Shown piece by piece: positions 7,739 through 16,452 of a DNA stretch of 64,000 bases. Origin of the DNA: Phytohabitans aurantiacus (GTDB lineage Bacteria; Actinomycetota; Actinomycetes; Mycobacteriales; Micromonosporaceae); contig NZ_BSDI01000013.1 of NCBI RefSeq assembly GCF_027923225.1, positions 220,228 to 284,227 on the forward strand, given 5' to 3'. The position numbers and the translations under genes were made by a program. The notes beneath the pieces were generated by a model. The model was not told the DNA's origin, did not search any database, and was given only the letters and a program-made list of their open reading frames with translations. Position 1 is the first letter of the stretch. The number at the start of each line of letters is the position of its first letter.

Positions 7739-8377
7739 TCAGAAGTTGTAACCGACGTTGGCTACCAGGCCGACGATGAACGAGAGCAGGCCCAGTCCTG
7801 TGCCAACGAGGCCGCAGATGAATCCGGCCTTCGCCTGACCCAGATTGCTGGCCTGACCCTGCTCGGCCTTCTGCTTGCCGAGATAACCCATCACGGCGGC
7901 CGCGATGCCCAGCGGGAGGCCGAACAGGCCGCAGCAGAGGCCCATCGGAATCGACACGATGCCCACGATCATGGCGATCAGGCCGAGCGTGTTGTTCTGT
8001 CCCTGCGGCCCAGGTGCCTGGTATCCGCCGCCGGCGTAGTTCGGCGCGGTCGGGTACTGCCCGTAGGGCTGTCCGGAGGTCGGCTGGCCATAGGGCTGGC
8101 CGGAGGTGGGCTGGCCGTAGGGCTGGCCCGAGGTCGGCTGACCGTACGGCTGGCCGGAGGTGGGCTGCTGACCGTACGGGTCGGGTTGCTGCTGCGGTGC
8201 GGCGTAGGGATCCTGGTACTGCGGTTGGCCATACGGCTGCTGCCCATACTGTGGCGGCTGCGGCGGCTGCCCATACTGCGGGGGCTGCTGCTGCGGCTGC
8301 CCGTACTGCGGCGGCTGCGCCGTCGGGTCGTTCGGCTGTTGGCCGTACGGGTCCTGGCCGGGATAGCCGGGCTGCAT
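7739..8377 (-). CDS. DUF4190 protein with Gln/Pro/Tyr-rich repeat head
   Basis: A 212-residue protein. The first 110 residues are low complexity (GQQPNDPTAQPPQYGQPQQQ), including four perfect QPYGQPTSG-type repeats, and are probably cytoplasmic and disordered. A two-helix DUF4190 module follows (NNTLGLIAMIVGIVSIPMG and a C-terminal helix FICGLVGTGLGLLSFIVGLV). The start ATG at 8377 has GAGGAG 6 nt upstream. Proteins of this plan are common in actinobacteria and have no assigned role. It is the third DUF4190 gene within 2.9 kb and is divergent from purN. Confidence 0.75.
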   Translation of the reverse strand: MQPGYPGQDPYGQQPNDPTAQPPQYGQPQQQPPQYGQPPQPPQYGQQPYGQPQYQDPYAAPQQQPDPYGQQPTSGQPYGQPTSGQPYGQPTSGQPYGQPTSGQPYGQYPTAPNYAGGGYQAPGPQGQNNTLGLIAMIVGIVSIPMGLCCGLFGLPLGIAAAVMGYLGKQKAEQGQASNLGQAKAGFICGLVGTGLGLLSFIVGLVANVGYNF

Positions 8378-8537
8378 TTGGTGCTCCTCGTCGTCAATGG
8401 GCTGTGTCGCTGGCGCTCGCTCCGCTCGCGCGGGTCCTGGAGTCTCCGAGGTGCCGTGCGCTCCTCAGCCCCAGAACCAGGCGTTCGGCAGCGTACCTGG
8501 TCATCGCCACTGTCGGGGGTGCCGGTAGGGTGCTGAC

Positions 8538-9149
8538 GTGCGCGAACCGGCTCGTCTTGTGGTCCTTGTATCCGGCTCGGGCAGCAATTTGCAGGCCCTG
8601 CTCGATGCGTGCGCCGATCCCGGATACGGCGCCCGTGTGGTCGCTGTCGGCGCCGATCGGGACGGCATCGCTGGTCTCGACCGTGCTGCCGCCTCGGGAG
8701 TGCCCACGTTCGTCGACGTCGTCAAGGCGCATCCGACCCGCGACGACTGGGATCGGGTGCTGACCGAGCACGTGGCCGGCTACGAGCCCGATCTGGTGAT
8801 TTCGGCCGGCTTCCTGAAGCTCGTCGGTGAGCGGTTCCTGGCGGCTTTCGGCGACCGGTACATCAACACCCATAACTCGCTGCTGCCCGCGTTCCCGGGA
8901 ATGCACGGCCCGCGCGATGCCCTCGCCTACGGCGTCAAGGTCGCCGGGGCGACGCTGTTCTTTGTGGACGCTGGCGTCGACACCGGGCCGATCATCGCTC
9001 AGGTCGCGGTGCCGGTGCTCGGTGACGACACCGAGGAGACGTTGACCGAGCGCATCAAGGAAGCGGAGCGGCGCCAGCTTGTCGACGCGGTCGGCCGCCT
9101 GGTCCGCGAGGGCTGGACCATCAACGAACGAAAGGTCACCATCCCGTGA
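8538..9149 (+). CDS. purN: phosphoribosylglycinamide formyltransferase
   Basis: It transfers the formyl group of 10-formyl-THF to GAR in purine synthesis. It has the family phosphate loop SGSGSNLQAL (residues 12-21), the catalytic N-x-H region INTHNSLLPAFPGMHG (near 111-126) and the Asp of DTGPIIAQ. The length (203 aa) is normal. The GTG start at 8538 is preceded by TAGGGT (8526-8531) with a 6-nt spacer and no ribosome site, so the mRNA is probably leaderless. It overlaps purH by 4 nt (GTGA), so the two are translationally coupled. Confidence 0.96.
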   Translation: MREPARLVVLVSGSGSNLQALLDACADPGYGARVVAVGADRDGIAGLDRAAASGVPTFVDVVKAHPTRDDWDRVLTEHVAGYEPDLVISAGFLKLVGERFLAAFGDRYINTHNSLLPAFPGMHGPRDALAYGVKVAGATLFFVDAGVDTGPIIAQVAVPVLGDDTEETLTERIKEAERRQLVDAVGRLVREGWTINERKVTIP

Positions 9150-10693
9150 GTGAGCAAGGTCGCCGTCCGATCCGGCGGGCTCTGGTCAGCGTGTACGACA
9201 AGACCGGCATCGCCGACCTGGCACGGGCGCTGCACGGCGCCGGCGTACAGATCGTTTCTACCGGCTCGACCGCGGCGGCCATCGAGGCGGCCGGTGCCCC
9301 GGTGACCCGGGTCGAGGAGCTGACCGGTTTTCCCGAGTGCCTGGACGGCCGCGTCAAGACGCTGCACCCCAAGGTGCATGCCGGGCTCCTCGCCGACCTG
9401 CGCCTCCCCGCGCACGCCGCTCAGCTGGAGCAGTTGGGTGTCGAGCCCTTCGACCTGCTCGTCTCCAACCTGTACCCGTTCCAGGAGACGATCGAGTCGG
9501 GCGCGAGCGTCGACGAGTGTGTCGAGCAGATCGACATCGGCGGGCCGGCCATGGTGCGGGCGGCCGCCAAGAACTTCCCCTCGGTAGCCGTGGTGACCTC
9601 GCCCTCGGCGTACCCGGACATCGTGGCGGCCCTCGACGGCGGTCTCACCCTCGCGCAGCGCCGCGCGCTCGCGGCTCGGGCCTTCGCGATGATCGCCGAG
9701 TACGACCTGGCGGTCGCGCAGTGGTGCGCGTCGACCCTCAACCCCGACGAGGACGGTTGGCCGGCCTTCGCGGGGCTCGCGCTGCGCCGGGCGAGCGTGC
9801 TGCGGTACGGGGAGAACCCGCACCAGGAGGCGGCACTGTACGTCAATCCGGACGCGCCGCCCGGGCTCGCGCAGGCCGAGCAGCTGCACGGCAAGGAGAT
9901 GTCGTACAACAACTACGTCGACGCCGAAGCGGCCTGGCGATCGGCCAACGACCACAGTGCACCGTGTGTCGCGATCATCAAGCACGCCAACCCGTGCGGC
10001 ATCGCGGTCGGCGTCGACGTGGCCGAGGCGCACCGCAAGGCGCACGCCTGTGACCCGGTATCGGCGTACGGCGGCGTGATCGCCGTCAACCGGCCGGTCA
10101 GCGTGGCGATGGCCGAGCAGGTCGCGGAGATCTTCACCGAGGTCGTGGTGGCACCGTCCTATGAGGAGGGTGCGCTGGAGGTACTGTCCGGCAAGAAGAA
10201 CGTGCGGCTGCTCGTCGCTCCTGAGTGGAACCCGCTGCCCGCGGAGTGGCGCCAGGTCGGCGGCGGCGTACTGGTGCAGATGATCGACCGCGTCGACGCC
10301 TCCGGTGACGACCCAGCCACCTGGCAGCTCGTGTCGGGTGAGCCGGGCGACCTGGACGATCTGACCTTCGCGTGGCGCACCGTGCGATCGGTGAAGAGCA
10401 ACGCGATCCTGCTGGCGTCCGGCGGCGCCACCGTGGGCGTCGGCATGGGCCAGGTGAACCGGGTCGACTCGGCCCGGCTGGCGGTGTCGCGGGCTGGCGA
10501 CCGGGCCTCCGGATCGGTGGCCGCGTCCGACGCGTTCTTCCCGTTCGCCGACGGGCTCCAGGTGCTGATCGACGCGGGCGTGCACGCGGTCGTGCAGCCG
10601 GGCGGCTCGGTGCGCGACGACGAGGTCATCGCTGCGGCCAAGGCGGCCGGCATCACGATGTACCTGACCGGAACCCGCCACTTCTTCCACTAG
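9146..10693 (+). CDS. purH: bifunctional AICAR formyltransferase / IMP cyclohydrolase
   Basis: It catalyses the last two steps of IMP synthesis. The N-terminal MGS-like cyclohydrolase domain (about 1-150; YDKTGIADLARAL, STGSTAAAI, DGRVKTLHPKVHAG) is followed by the formyltransferase domain with HGKEMSYNNYVDAEAAW and KHANPCGIA near residues 252-280. The length (515 aa) is normal and the C-terminus GTRHFFH is the family ending. The GTG start at 9146 overlaps the purN stop. It needs 10-formyl-THF, which FolD, encoded 1.7 kb downstream, helps supply. A strong hairpin ends the operon. Confidence 0.97.
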   Translation: MSEQGRRPIRRALVSVYDKTGIADLARALHGAGVQIVSTGSTAAAIEAAGAPVTRVEELTGFPECLDGRVKTLHPKVHAGLLADLRLPAHAAQLEQLGVEPFDLLVSNLYPFQETIESGASVDECVEQIDIGGPAMVRAAAKNFPSVAVVTSPSAYPDIVAALDGGLTLAQRRALAARAFAMIAEYDLAVAQWCASTLNPDEDGWPAFAGLALRRASVLRYGENPHQEAALYVNPDAPPGLAQAEQLHGKEMSYNNYVDAEAAWRSANDHSAPCVAIIKHANPCGIAVGVDVAEAHRKAHACDPVSAYGGVIAVNRPVSVAMAEQVAEIFTEVVVAPSYEEGALEVLSGKKNVRLLVAPEWNPLPAEWRQVGGGVLVQMIDRVDASGDDPATWQLVSGEPGDLDDLTFAWRTVRSVKSNAILLASGGATVGVGMGQVNRVDSARLAVSRAGDRASGSVAASDAFFPFADGLQVLIDAGVHAVVQPGGSVRDDEVIAAAKAAGITMYLTGTRHFFH

Positions 10694-10701
10694 GAACCCT
10701 G

Positions 10702-10729
10702 GGAGCCGGGCGCGCGGGCGCCCGGCTCC
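10702..10729. terminator. bidirectional hairpin terminator, purH / binding protein
   Basis: Perfect 12-bp arms GGAGCCGGGCGC (10702-10713) and GCGCCCGGCTCC (10718-10729) with a 4-nt loop, lying between the convergent ends of purH (10693) and the substrate-binding protein gene (10734). It probably stops transcription from both sides. Confidence 0.85.
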
Positions 10730-10733
10730 TCTC

Positions 10734-12353
10734 TCAGGCCGTGGATTCGAGCGCCAGCACGTCAACCCGGCCGAACGCGTCGAGTTGCACCCCGCGCACC
10801 CCCGCCGACCAGCCGTAATGGATCTCGCCGAACCGCAGCGGGATCACCGGCATGTCCTGCGCGAGCACGTCCTCCGCCTCCTGGTACTTCTTGATCATGT
10901 CGGGCTCGCTGGTTGCCTGCGTGGCCTCGTTGACCAGGGCGTCGAAGCGCGAGTTGCTGTACCCGGAGTAGTTCGACGAGCCGGTCGTCGAGTACAGCGG
11001 ACCGAGGTAACTCTCCATCGACGGGTAGTCCATCGGCCACCCCATCCGGAACAGGCCCACCGGCTGGCGCCGAGCCACCTTGTCCAGCAGGTCGACGAAG
11101 CGCGGCACGGCTGTGGGCGCACACTCGACGCCCAGGTTCGTGCGGAGCTGGGCGCAGGTGGCTTCGACCCAGGAGCCGTGGCCGCCGTCTTCGTTGTACG
11201 TGATCTGGAGCTTCGCCGGGCCGCCCGCCTCGGTATACAGGCTCTTGGCCGCCGCGGCGTCGAACTGGCAGGCCAGCCCACAGCTGTCCTCCCGATACCC
11301 GGCCACGACCGGCGGGACGAAGGCACGCGCCGGTTGCCCGTCCGGGAAGATCGCGTTCCGGTCGAGGGCCTTGGAGATCGCCGCGCGGACGTCCGGATTG
11401 GCGAACTCCTGCTGGTACATCGGGAACGCGAGAAACTGCAGTGTCGAGTCGACCTGGTGGCCGTACCGGTCGCCAAGATCTTTGGAAGCGCTCGCCACCT
11501 TTTCGGCGGGCACCGTGCGCAGCACGTCGAGATCGCCCCCGATCAGGTCACCGTACGCGGCGCTGAGCTGGTCGTAGGGCTGGAACCGCACGGCTGGCAC
11601 CTTCGGCTTCTCGGCCGGATACGCCTCGTACCGCTCCAGGTCGATCGCCGCGCCGCGCCGCCACGCGCCCTTGAGCTTGAACGGTCCCTGCCCCACCACG
11701 GTGTCCTCGAACCCGGGGCTGAGCACGCCGGGCGACTGCCATGCGGCCTGCGGCAGCGGGTAGAAGGCGGTGTCGCCGAGCATCGCCGGGAACTCGGTGA
11801 ACGGTGCGGCAAGCGTCACCCGGAAGGTGCGGTCGTCGACCTTCTTGAGGCCGGAGAGCGTCTGCGACTTCGGCTCGGCCGCTGGCTCCGGCCCGCCGCC
11901 GTCAGGGTCGGCTGGCTGGGTGTCCGCGTACCCGGTGATCCGCGCGAAGAAGTAGCTGTTGGCCTGGTTGTTGGGTGCGTACGCCGCGTAGTTCCAGGCG
12001 TTGAGGTAACTGTCGGCGGTCACCGGCTCGCCATTGTGGAACGTGTACCCGTCCTTGAGCGTGATCGTCCAGACCTTGTGATCGGTCGACTTGATCGACT
12101 CGGCGGCGAGCGGCTGCGCCCGATGGTCCCCGTCGTACCCGACCAGCGGCGTGAACAGCGCGGCAAGCACCTGGGAGCCATCGGTGTCGTTGGTGTTCGA
12201 CGGCAGGAGGTGGCGCGGCTCGGTGATCCCGATCCGTACCGTGCCGGGCGCCGCCTCGCTGGCGGCGTCACCCCCGAACGGATCGCAGCCGGTCAGTGTC
12301 GCCGTCACGGCGAGCGGGAGCGTGATCCCAGCGATGAGCCCGCGTGCGTGCAT
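10734..12353 (-). CDS. peptide/oligopeptide ABC transporter substrate-binding lipoprotein
   Basis: An extracytoplasmic solute receptor of the SBP_bac_5 (OppA/DppA) family. A lipoprotein signal is clear: (M)HARGLIAGITLPLAVTATLTGC, with lipobox LTGC and Cys near residue 23. The mature part (about 516 aa) has the family order, including TLKDGYTFHNGEPVTADSYL and the C-terminal PVIPLRFGEIHYGW. I chose the ATG at 12353, because upstream residues would bury the signal peptide. No permease or ATPase genes are adjacent, so it is an orphan receptor. It is divergent from folD across 47 bp. Confidence 0.9.
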   Translation of the reverse strand: MHARGLIAGITLPLAVTATLTGCDPFGGDAASEAAPGTVRIGITEPRHLLPSNTNDTDGSQVLAALFTPLVGYDGDHRAQPLAAESIKSTDHKVWTITLKDGYTFHNGEPVTADSYLNAWNYAAYAPNNQANSYFFARITGYADTQPADPDGGGPEPAAEPKSQTLSGLKKVDDRTFRVTLAAPFTEFPAMLGDTAFYPLPQAAWQSPGVLSPGFEDTVVGQGPFKLKGAWRRGAAIDLERYEAYPAEKPKVPAVRFQPYDQLSAAYGDLIGGDLDVLRTVPAEKVASASKDLGDRYGHQVDSTLQFLAFPMYQQEFANPDVRAAISKALDRNAIFPDGQPARAFVPPVVAGYREDSCGLACQFDAAAAKSLYTEAGGPAKLQITYNEDGGHGSWVEATCAQLRTNLGVECAPTAVPRFVDLLDKVARRQPVGLFRMGWPMDYPSMESYLGPLYSTTGSSNYSGYSNSRFDALVNEATQATSEPDMIKKYQEAEDVLAQDMPVIPLRFGEIHYGWSAGVRGVQLDAFGRVDVLALESTA

Positions 12354-12400
12354 CAGTCCCTCGGCTTTCGTCGTCGGCTCACTATGAGACCATTTGCGGC

Positions 12401-13261
12401 GTGACGGCCACAGTCCTGGACGGTAAAGCAACAGCGGCGGCGATCCGCGAAGACCTGCGGGCGAGGGTCAAGGCTCTCGCCAATCGTGGTCGCGTTCCGG
12501 GGCTGGGCACCGTGCTGGTGGGCGACGACCCGGGCTCCCGGGCCTACGTCGACGGCAAGCACCGCGACTGCGCCGAGGTGGGCATCGCCTCGATCCGCCG
12601 CGACCTGCCCGCCGACGCCACGCAGCAGCAGGTCGACGAGGTCGTCGCCGAGCTCAACGCCGACCCCGCCTGCCACGGCTACATCGTGCAGCTTCCGCTG
12701 CCGTCGCAGATCGACACCCAGCGCGTGCTGGAAGCCGTCGACCCCGACAAGGACGCCGACGGCCTGCACCCGGTCAATCTGGGGCGGCTGGTGCTCGGAT
12801 ACGACGGGCCGCTGCCGTGCACACCGCGCGGCATCGTCGAGCTGCTGCGCCGATACGACGTGCCGCTGCGCGGCGCCAACGTGACCGTGATCGGGCGCGG
12901 CACCACCGTGGGACGGCCGCTCGGGCTGCTGCTGACCCGCCGCAGCGAAAACGCGACCGTGACCCTGTGCCACACCGGCACGCGCGACCTGGCCGCACAC
13001 ACCCGAAGCGCCGACATCGTGGTGGCCGCAGCGGGCGTCCCGGGCGTCCTGACCGCCGACATGATCCGCCCCGGTGCCGTCATCATCGACGTGGGCATCA
13101 CCCGGGTCGTCGGCGAAGACGGCAAGGGCGTATACACCGGCGACGTCGCCCCCGACGTGGCCGAGGTGGCAGCCGCCCTGGCCCCCGTGCCCGGCGGCAT
13201 CGGCCCCATGACAAGGGCCATGCTCCTGACCAACGTCGTAGAGCGCGCCGAACGCCTTTAG
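12401..13261 (+). CDS. folD: bifunctional methylene-THF dehydrogenase / cyclohydrolase
   Basis: It interconverts 5,10-methylene-THF and 10-formyl-THF with NADP. The catalytic Y-x3-K motif (AYVDGKHRDC) lies near residues 48-57, the folate site VQLPLPSQID near 98, the nucleotide motif GRGTTVGRPLG near 166 and the C-terminal PVPGGIGPMT near 265. Length 286 aa. The start is the GTG at 12401; the open frame runs further upstream but into the binding-protein promoter. The gene shares a 47-bp divergent promoter region with the binding-protein gene. Confidence 0.96.
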   Translation: MTATVLDGKATAAAIREDLRARVKALANRGRVPGLGTVLVGDDPGSRAYVDGKHRDCAEVGIASIRRDLPADATQQQVDEVVAELNADPACHGYIVQLPLPSQIDTQRVLEAVDPDKDADGLHPVNLGRLVLGYDGPLPCTPRGIVELLRRYDVPLRGANVTVIGRGTTVGRPLGLLLTRRSENATVTLCHTGTRDLAAHTRSADIVVAAAGVPGVLTADMIRPGAVIIDVGITRVVGEDGKGVYTGDVAPDVAEVAAALAPVPGGIGPMTRAMLLTNVVERAERL

Positions 13262-13343
13262 AGCTTTTGGGCTACCGCGACGCTCGTCGCGCTCCATACC
13301 GCTGCTCCCGCGGCCTCACCCTCCGCGTCCCCAAGCCCCCACC

Positions 13344-13370
13344 GATCAAGGGCGTATGCACGCGGAAAGG
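13344..13370 (+). repeat. GATCAAGG repeat, copy D (half, degenerate)
   Basis: Only the left arm and the beginning of the loop remain (GATCAAGGGCGTATGCACG then CGGAAAGG), with no right arm. It lies 83 bp after the folD stop and 43 bp before the probable start of the next gene, so the remnant may now be part of that gene's upstream region. An ATG inside it (13356) creates a false N-terminal extension. Confidence 0.7.
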
Positions 13371-13412
13371 TCTGACCGGCGTGGTGGCGTGACCGATTGG
13401 CGCCATTTGTTC

Positions 13413-14543
13413 ATGATCGAGGGCATGCGAATCGCCGCCGCGGCTCTCGCACTCGGCCTGGTTGCCGCGCCCACGACGCCGCTCGCGGCACCACCTGACC
13501 CTGCCGCGTCGGCACCCGATCTTGCCGCCGCCGTCCGCGCCCGCGTGCCGGGTGGGGAGGTCACGATCGCGCGCAGCAACGTCGAGTGGGGGTTTGGTAC
13601 CGCCGTCCGCATGGTGGCTGGCGAGGAGTACCCGGACGGGTGGCTCTTTGTCGCGCACCGCGAGCAAGGGCGCTGGCGGGTGGCTTTGGAAGGCGAGCCG
13701 CAGTTTGCCACGTTGAGCGGGGACGCGACGATCCTCAGTGGAGACGAACGCCGCACCCTCGGAGACAGGACCGAGGGTACCGACCGTCGCACCGGCATGC
13801 GGCTGCCGTTCGCGATCGGTCAGACGTGGCGGTACACGGGTGGTCCGCACCCGATGAGTGGCGGCGCCCGCAGCTCGATCGACCTGGCTGGCGGCGACGG
13901 CAGGGTGCTCGCGGCGCGCGGCGGTCTCGCGTACACGATGTGCAGGTCTGGCAAGGGTTGGGTGCGCGTGGTGCACGATCGGGGCCTCGCCACCGATTAC
14001 TACCACCTCGAAGGCAACATTCGGCCGAACGGGACCAGGGTCGCCGAGGGCGCGTTCCTGGGCAACATCGGCAACGACGTCTCGTGTGGCGGGCGTTCGA
14101 GCGGCAAGCATGTGCACTTCTCGTTGCGGCGCGACGGGCAGTATGTCGAGATCGACCGGCACGCGTTCGGCAAGTGGGTGATCATCGATACCGGACGGGC
14201 GTACAGCGGGGCCGCCCGGCACGGTTCGGAGCAGGTCGCCGTGGGTGGCAGCCTGCGCAACTACGGGGCGCTCGGCCTCACGCAGGGCATCGTCGACACC
14301 GATGGCGGCAGTACGCTCAACCGCCGCGCCGGCCCGGGCATCGCGTACGCCGTGGCGGGCACCGTGGCCGACGGCGACACCGTCACGATCGCTTGCTCGG
14401 CGCGCGGCACCACGCACACCGGTCGCGACGGATACACCAGTGACCTGTGGAACAAGCTCACCGACGGCAGTTGGGTCAGCGATGTCTACGTGTGGACCGG
14501 CACAGGTGACCCGGTCAACGGTTTCTGTACCAAACACGGCTGA
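13413..14543 (+). CDS. secreted LasA-like M23 peptidase with C-terminal SH3-like domain
   Basis: A signal peptide (MRIAAAALALGLVAAPTTPLA) is followed by a small N-terminal domain, a LasA/staphylolysin-type M23 domain and a C-terminal SH3b-like module (TLNRRAGPGIAYAVAGTV to WVSDVYVW). The M23 region shows GPHPMSGGARSSIDLAGGDG (metal His and Asp), the DYYHLEGNI histidine and GKHVHFSLRRDG (HxH). Such enzymes cut glycine-rich or interpeptide bridges. The start is uncertain: ATG 13413 or 13425 (neither has a good ribosome site), or the GTG at 13389. It is about 376 aa. Confidence 0.85.
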   Translation: MIEGMRIAAAALALGLVAAPTTPLAAPPDPAASAPDLAAAVRARVPGGEVTIARSNVEWGFGTAVRMVAGEEYPDGWLFVAHREQGRWRVALEGEPQFATLSGDATILSGDERRTLGDRTEGTDRRTGMRLPFAIGQTWRYTGGPHPMSGGARSSIDLAGGDGRVLAARGGLAYTMCRSGKGWVRVVHDRGLATDYYHLEGNIRPNGTRVAEGAFLGNIGNDVSCGGRSSGKHVHFSLRRDGQYVEIDRHAFGKWVIIDTGRAYSGAARHGSEQVAVGGSLRNYGALGLTQGIVDTDGGSTLNRRAGPGIAYAVAGTVADGDTVTIACSARGTTHTGRDGYTSDLWNKLTDGSWVSDVYVWTGTGDPVNGFCTKHG

Positions 14544-14591
14544 TACGGTCCGGAAAAAGAACCCCGACCGGTTTCAGAGAGTGAGACGACC

Positions 14592-15542
14592 ATGGGCAAG
14601 AAGGTCACCGTCGTCGGCGCCGGCTTCTACGGCTCGACGACCGCGCAGCGCCTGGCCGAGTACGACGTCTTCGACACGGTCGTGCTCACGGACATCGTGG
14701 ACGGCAAGCCGGAGGGCCTGGCGCTGGACATGAACCAGTCCCGGCCGATCGAGGGCTTCGAGACCAAGGTCGTCGGCCAGACCACCGGCCCCAACGGCGA
14801 GGGCTACGAGGCGATCGAGGGCTCGGACATCGTCGTCATCACCGCTGGCCTGCCCCGCAAGCCGGGCATGAGCCGCATGGACCTCCTCGGCGTCAACGCC
14901 AAGATCGTCCGGCAGGTGGCGGAGAACGTCGCCAAGTACGCGCCGAACGCCGTCGTCATCGTCGTCTCGAACCCGCTCGACGAGATGACCGCGCTCGCCC
15001 AGATCGCCACCCAGTTCCCGAAGCAGCGGGTCCTCGGCCAGGCCGGCATGCTCGACACCGCCCGGTTCAGCCACTTCGTGGCCGAGACGCTGGCGGTACC
15101 GGTGGCCTCGGTACGCACGCTGACCCTGGGCTCGCACGGCGACACGATGGTGCCGGTGCCCTCGCAGTGCACGGTCGACGGCAAGCCGCTGTCGGAGCTG
15201 CTGCCCGCCGAGAAGATCGAGGAGCTCGTCGTCCGCACCCGTAACGGCGGCGCCGAGGTGGTTGGGCTGCTGAAGACCGGATCGGCGTACTACGCCCCGT
15301 CCGCCGCCGCGGCTCGCATGGCGCGCGCGGTCGCCGAGGACTCCGGCGCGGTGCTGCCGGTCTGCGCGTGGGTCGACGGCGAGTACGGCATCTCGGGCGT
15401 CTACCTGGGCGTCGAGGCGGCCATCGGTGCCGAGGGCGTCAACCGGGTCGTCGAGACCGACCTGACCGAGTCCGAGCTGGCCGCTCTCAAGGAGGCCGCC
15501 GAGGCCGTCCGCAGCAAGCAGGCCGACGTAGCCAACCTCTGA
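14592..15542 (+). CDS. mdh: malate dehydrogenase, LDH-like (MalDH) type
   Basis: It oxidises malate to oxaloacetate with NAD in the TCA cycle. The N-terminal GAGFYGSTTAQ nucleotide loop (residues 9-19) is followed by RKPGMSRMDLL near 89-99, whose substrate arginine marks malate rather than lactate specificity. DTARF (second substrate Arg) and the catalytic histidine in GSHGDTMVP come next. The length (316 aa) is typical of tetrameric LDH-like MDH. The upstream GAGAGTGAGACG supplies a moderate ribosome site. The gene stands alone and ends in a long hairpin. Confidence 0.95.
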   Translation: MGKKVTVVGAGFYGSTTAQRLAEYDVFDTVVLTDIVDGKPEGLALDMNQSRPIEGFETKVVGQTTGPNGEGYEAIEGSDIVVITAGLPRKPGMSRMDLLGVNAKIVRQVAENVAKYAPNAVVIVVSNPLDEMTALAQIATQFPKQRVLGQAGMLDTARFSHFVAETLAVPVASVRTLTLGSHGDTMVPVPSQCTVDGKPLSELLPAEKIEELVVRTRNGGAEVVGLLKTGSAYYAPSAAAARMARAVAEDSGAVLPVCAWVDGEYGISGVYLGVEAAIGAEGVNRVVETDLTESELAALKEAAEAVRSKQADVANL

Positions 15543-15550
15543 CACTCCCA

Positions 15551-15602
15551 TGATCAGGGCGTCCCTGAAGTCGCTAGAACGACTTGAGGGACGCCCTGAT
15601 CA
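15551..15602. terminator. long hairpin between mdh and metallo-hydrolase, containing the hydrolase stop codon
   Basis: 23-bp arms (15551-15573 with 15580-15602) with one mismatch and a 6-nt loop, located 8 bp after the mdh stop. The minus-strand hydrolase gene ends inside it: its stop codon occupies 15600-15602, the last bases of the right arm. There is no T-run. The arm begins TGATCAGGGCG, close to but distinct from the GATCAAGGGCG of the repeat family. Confidence 0.85.
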
Positions 15603-16382
15603 CGAGATGGGGGTAAAGGGTTCCGGGAGGTGGGCGCTCGCCAGCACGACGCCGGGGGCGATCAGGTTCGCGCGCGACTCGCGCGCCGCACCCGGGTCCA
15701 TCTCGAAGGTGTACGCCAAGTCGGGTGCCACGATCTGGACGGCGTGCACCAAAAGATCACCGGTGATGAGGGTCGGCTTGTCCGCGTACTCGATCAAAAC
15801 GGCCTGGTGGCCCGGCGTGTGGCCGGGTGTGTGGACGGCCGTGACGCCGGGTCGGATCTTCGTTTCTCCCTCGACGAGCCGTAACTGGCCGGCGTCGGCC
15901 AGCGGGGCGAGGAGCCGTTCGCGCAGCGCCGGGTTCAGCTCGTCGACCGCGTCGGCGTCGGCACGCTGCAGCAGGTACTCGGCGTTGGGGAAGTAGGGCG
16001 TGTCGACGACCGCCCAGCCGCAATGATCGGTGTGCAGGTGCGTGAGGACGACGGTGCGCACATCGGCGGGGTCGATGCCGGCGGCGGCCAGCTCGTCGGG
16101 GAGGCGTCCGGGTACCGGCGCCCAGTTCGCCGCTGGTGAGTTGGCCGGGCCGATGCCGGTGTCGACGAGGATCACATCGTCGTCGCGGCGGATCGCGAAG
16201 CACCGGAAGCGCAGCAGCCACTCCCCGTCCGGCGTGACCGCACCCGGATAGCGCTCGTCGGCGAGCCGCCAGTGCTCGTCGGTCGCCTGCGGAAACGCCT
16301 TTTTCCGGGGCAAAAAGAACGGGCCTTCGCCGTCGCTGAGCGCGATGACTGTGACGTCGCCGAGGGTGTGAGTGAGCGGCAT
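15600..16382 (-). CDS. metallo-beta-lactamase-fold hydrolase
   Basis: A 260-residue MBL-fold enzyme with two zinc-site motifs: HLHTDHCGW (HxHxDH, near residues 115-123) and the later HTPGHTPGH and GDLLVHAV segments. The pattern resembles quorum-quenching lactonases and AttM-like hydrolases, but substrate cannot be read from sequence. The ATG at 16382 begins (M)PLTHTLGDVTVIALSDGEG; the longer upstream frame overlaps the icd leader and is not supported. It is divergent from icd. Confidence 0.85.
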   Translation of the reverse strand: MPLTHTLGDVTVIALSDGEGPFFLPRKKAFPQATDEHWRLADERYPGAVTPDGEWLLRFRCFAIRRDDDVILVDTGIGPANSPAANWAPVPGRLPDELAAAGIDPADVRTVVLTHLHTDHCGWAVVDTPYFPNAEYLLQRADADAVDELNPALRERLLAPLADAGQLRLVEGETKIRPGVTAVHTPGHTPGHQAVLIEYADKPTLITGDLLVHAVQIVAPDLAYTFEMDPGAARESRANLIAPGVVLASAHLPEPFTPIS

Positions 16383-16452
16383 GCAGAGGAGTCTAGGCTG
16401 TGCAGTACGCTCGTACTGCTTAATGAATTCCCGCGAGAGGAGCGCCGGCGCG

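Noticed and set aside
8999..10765. 588-codon minus-strand frame
   Set aside because: Antisense shadow of purH; the plus strand has complete purH motifs.
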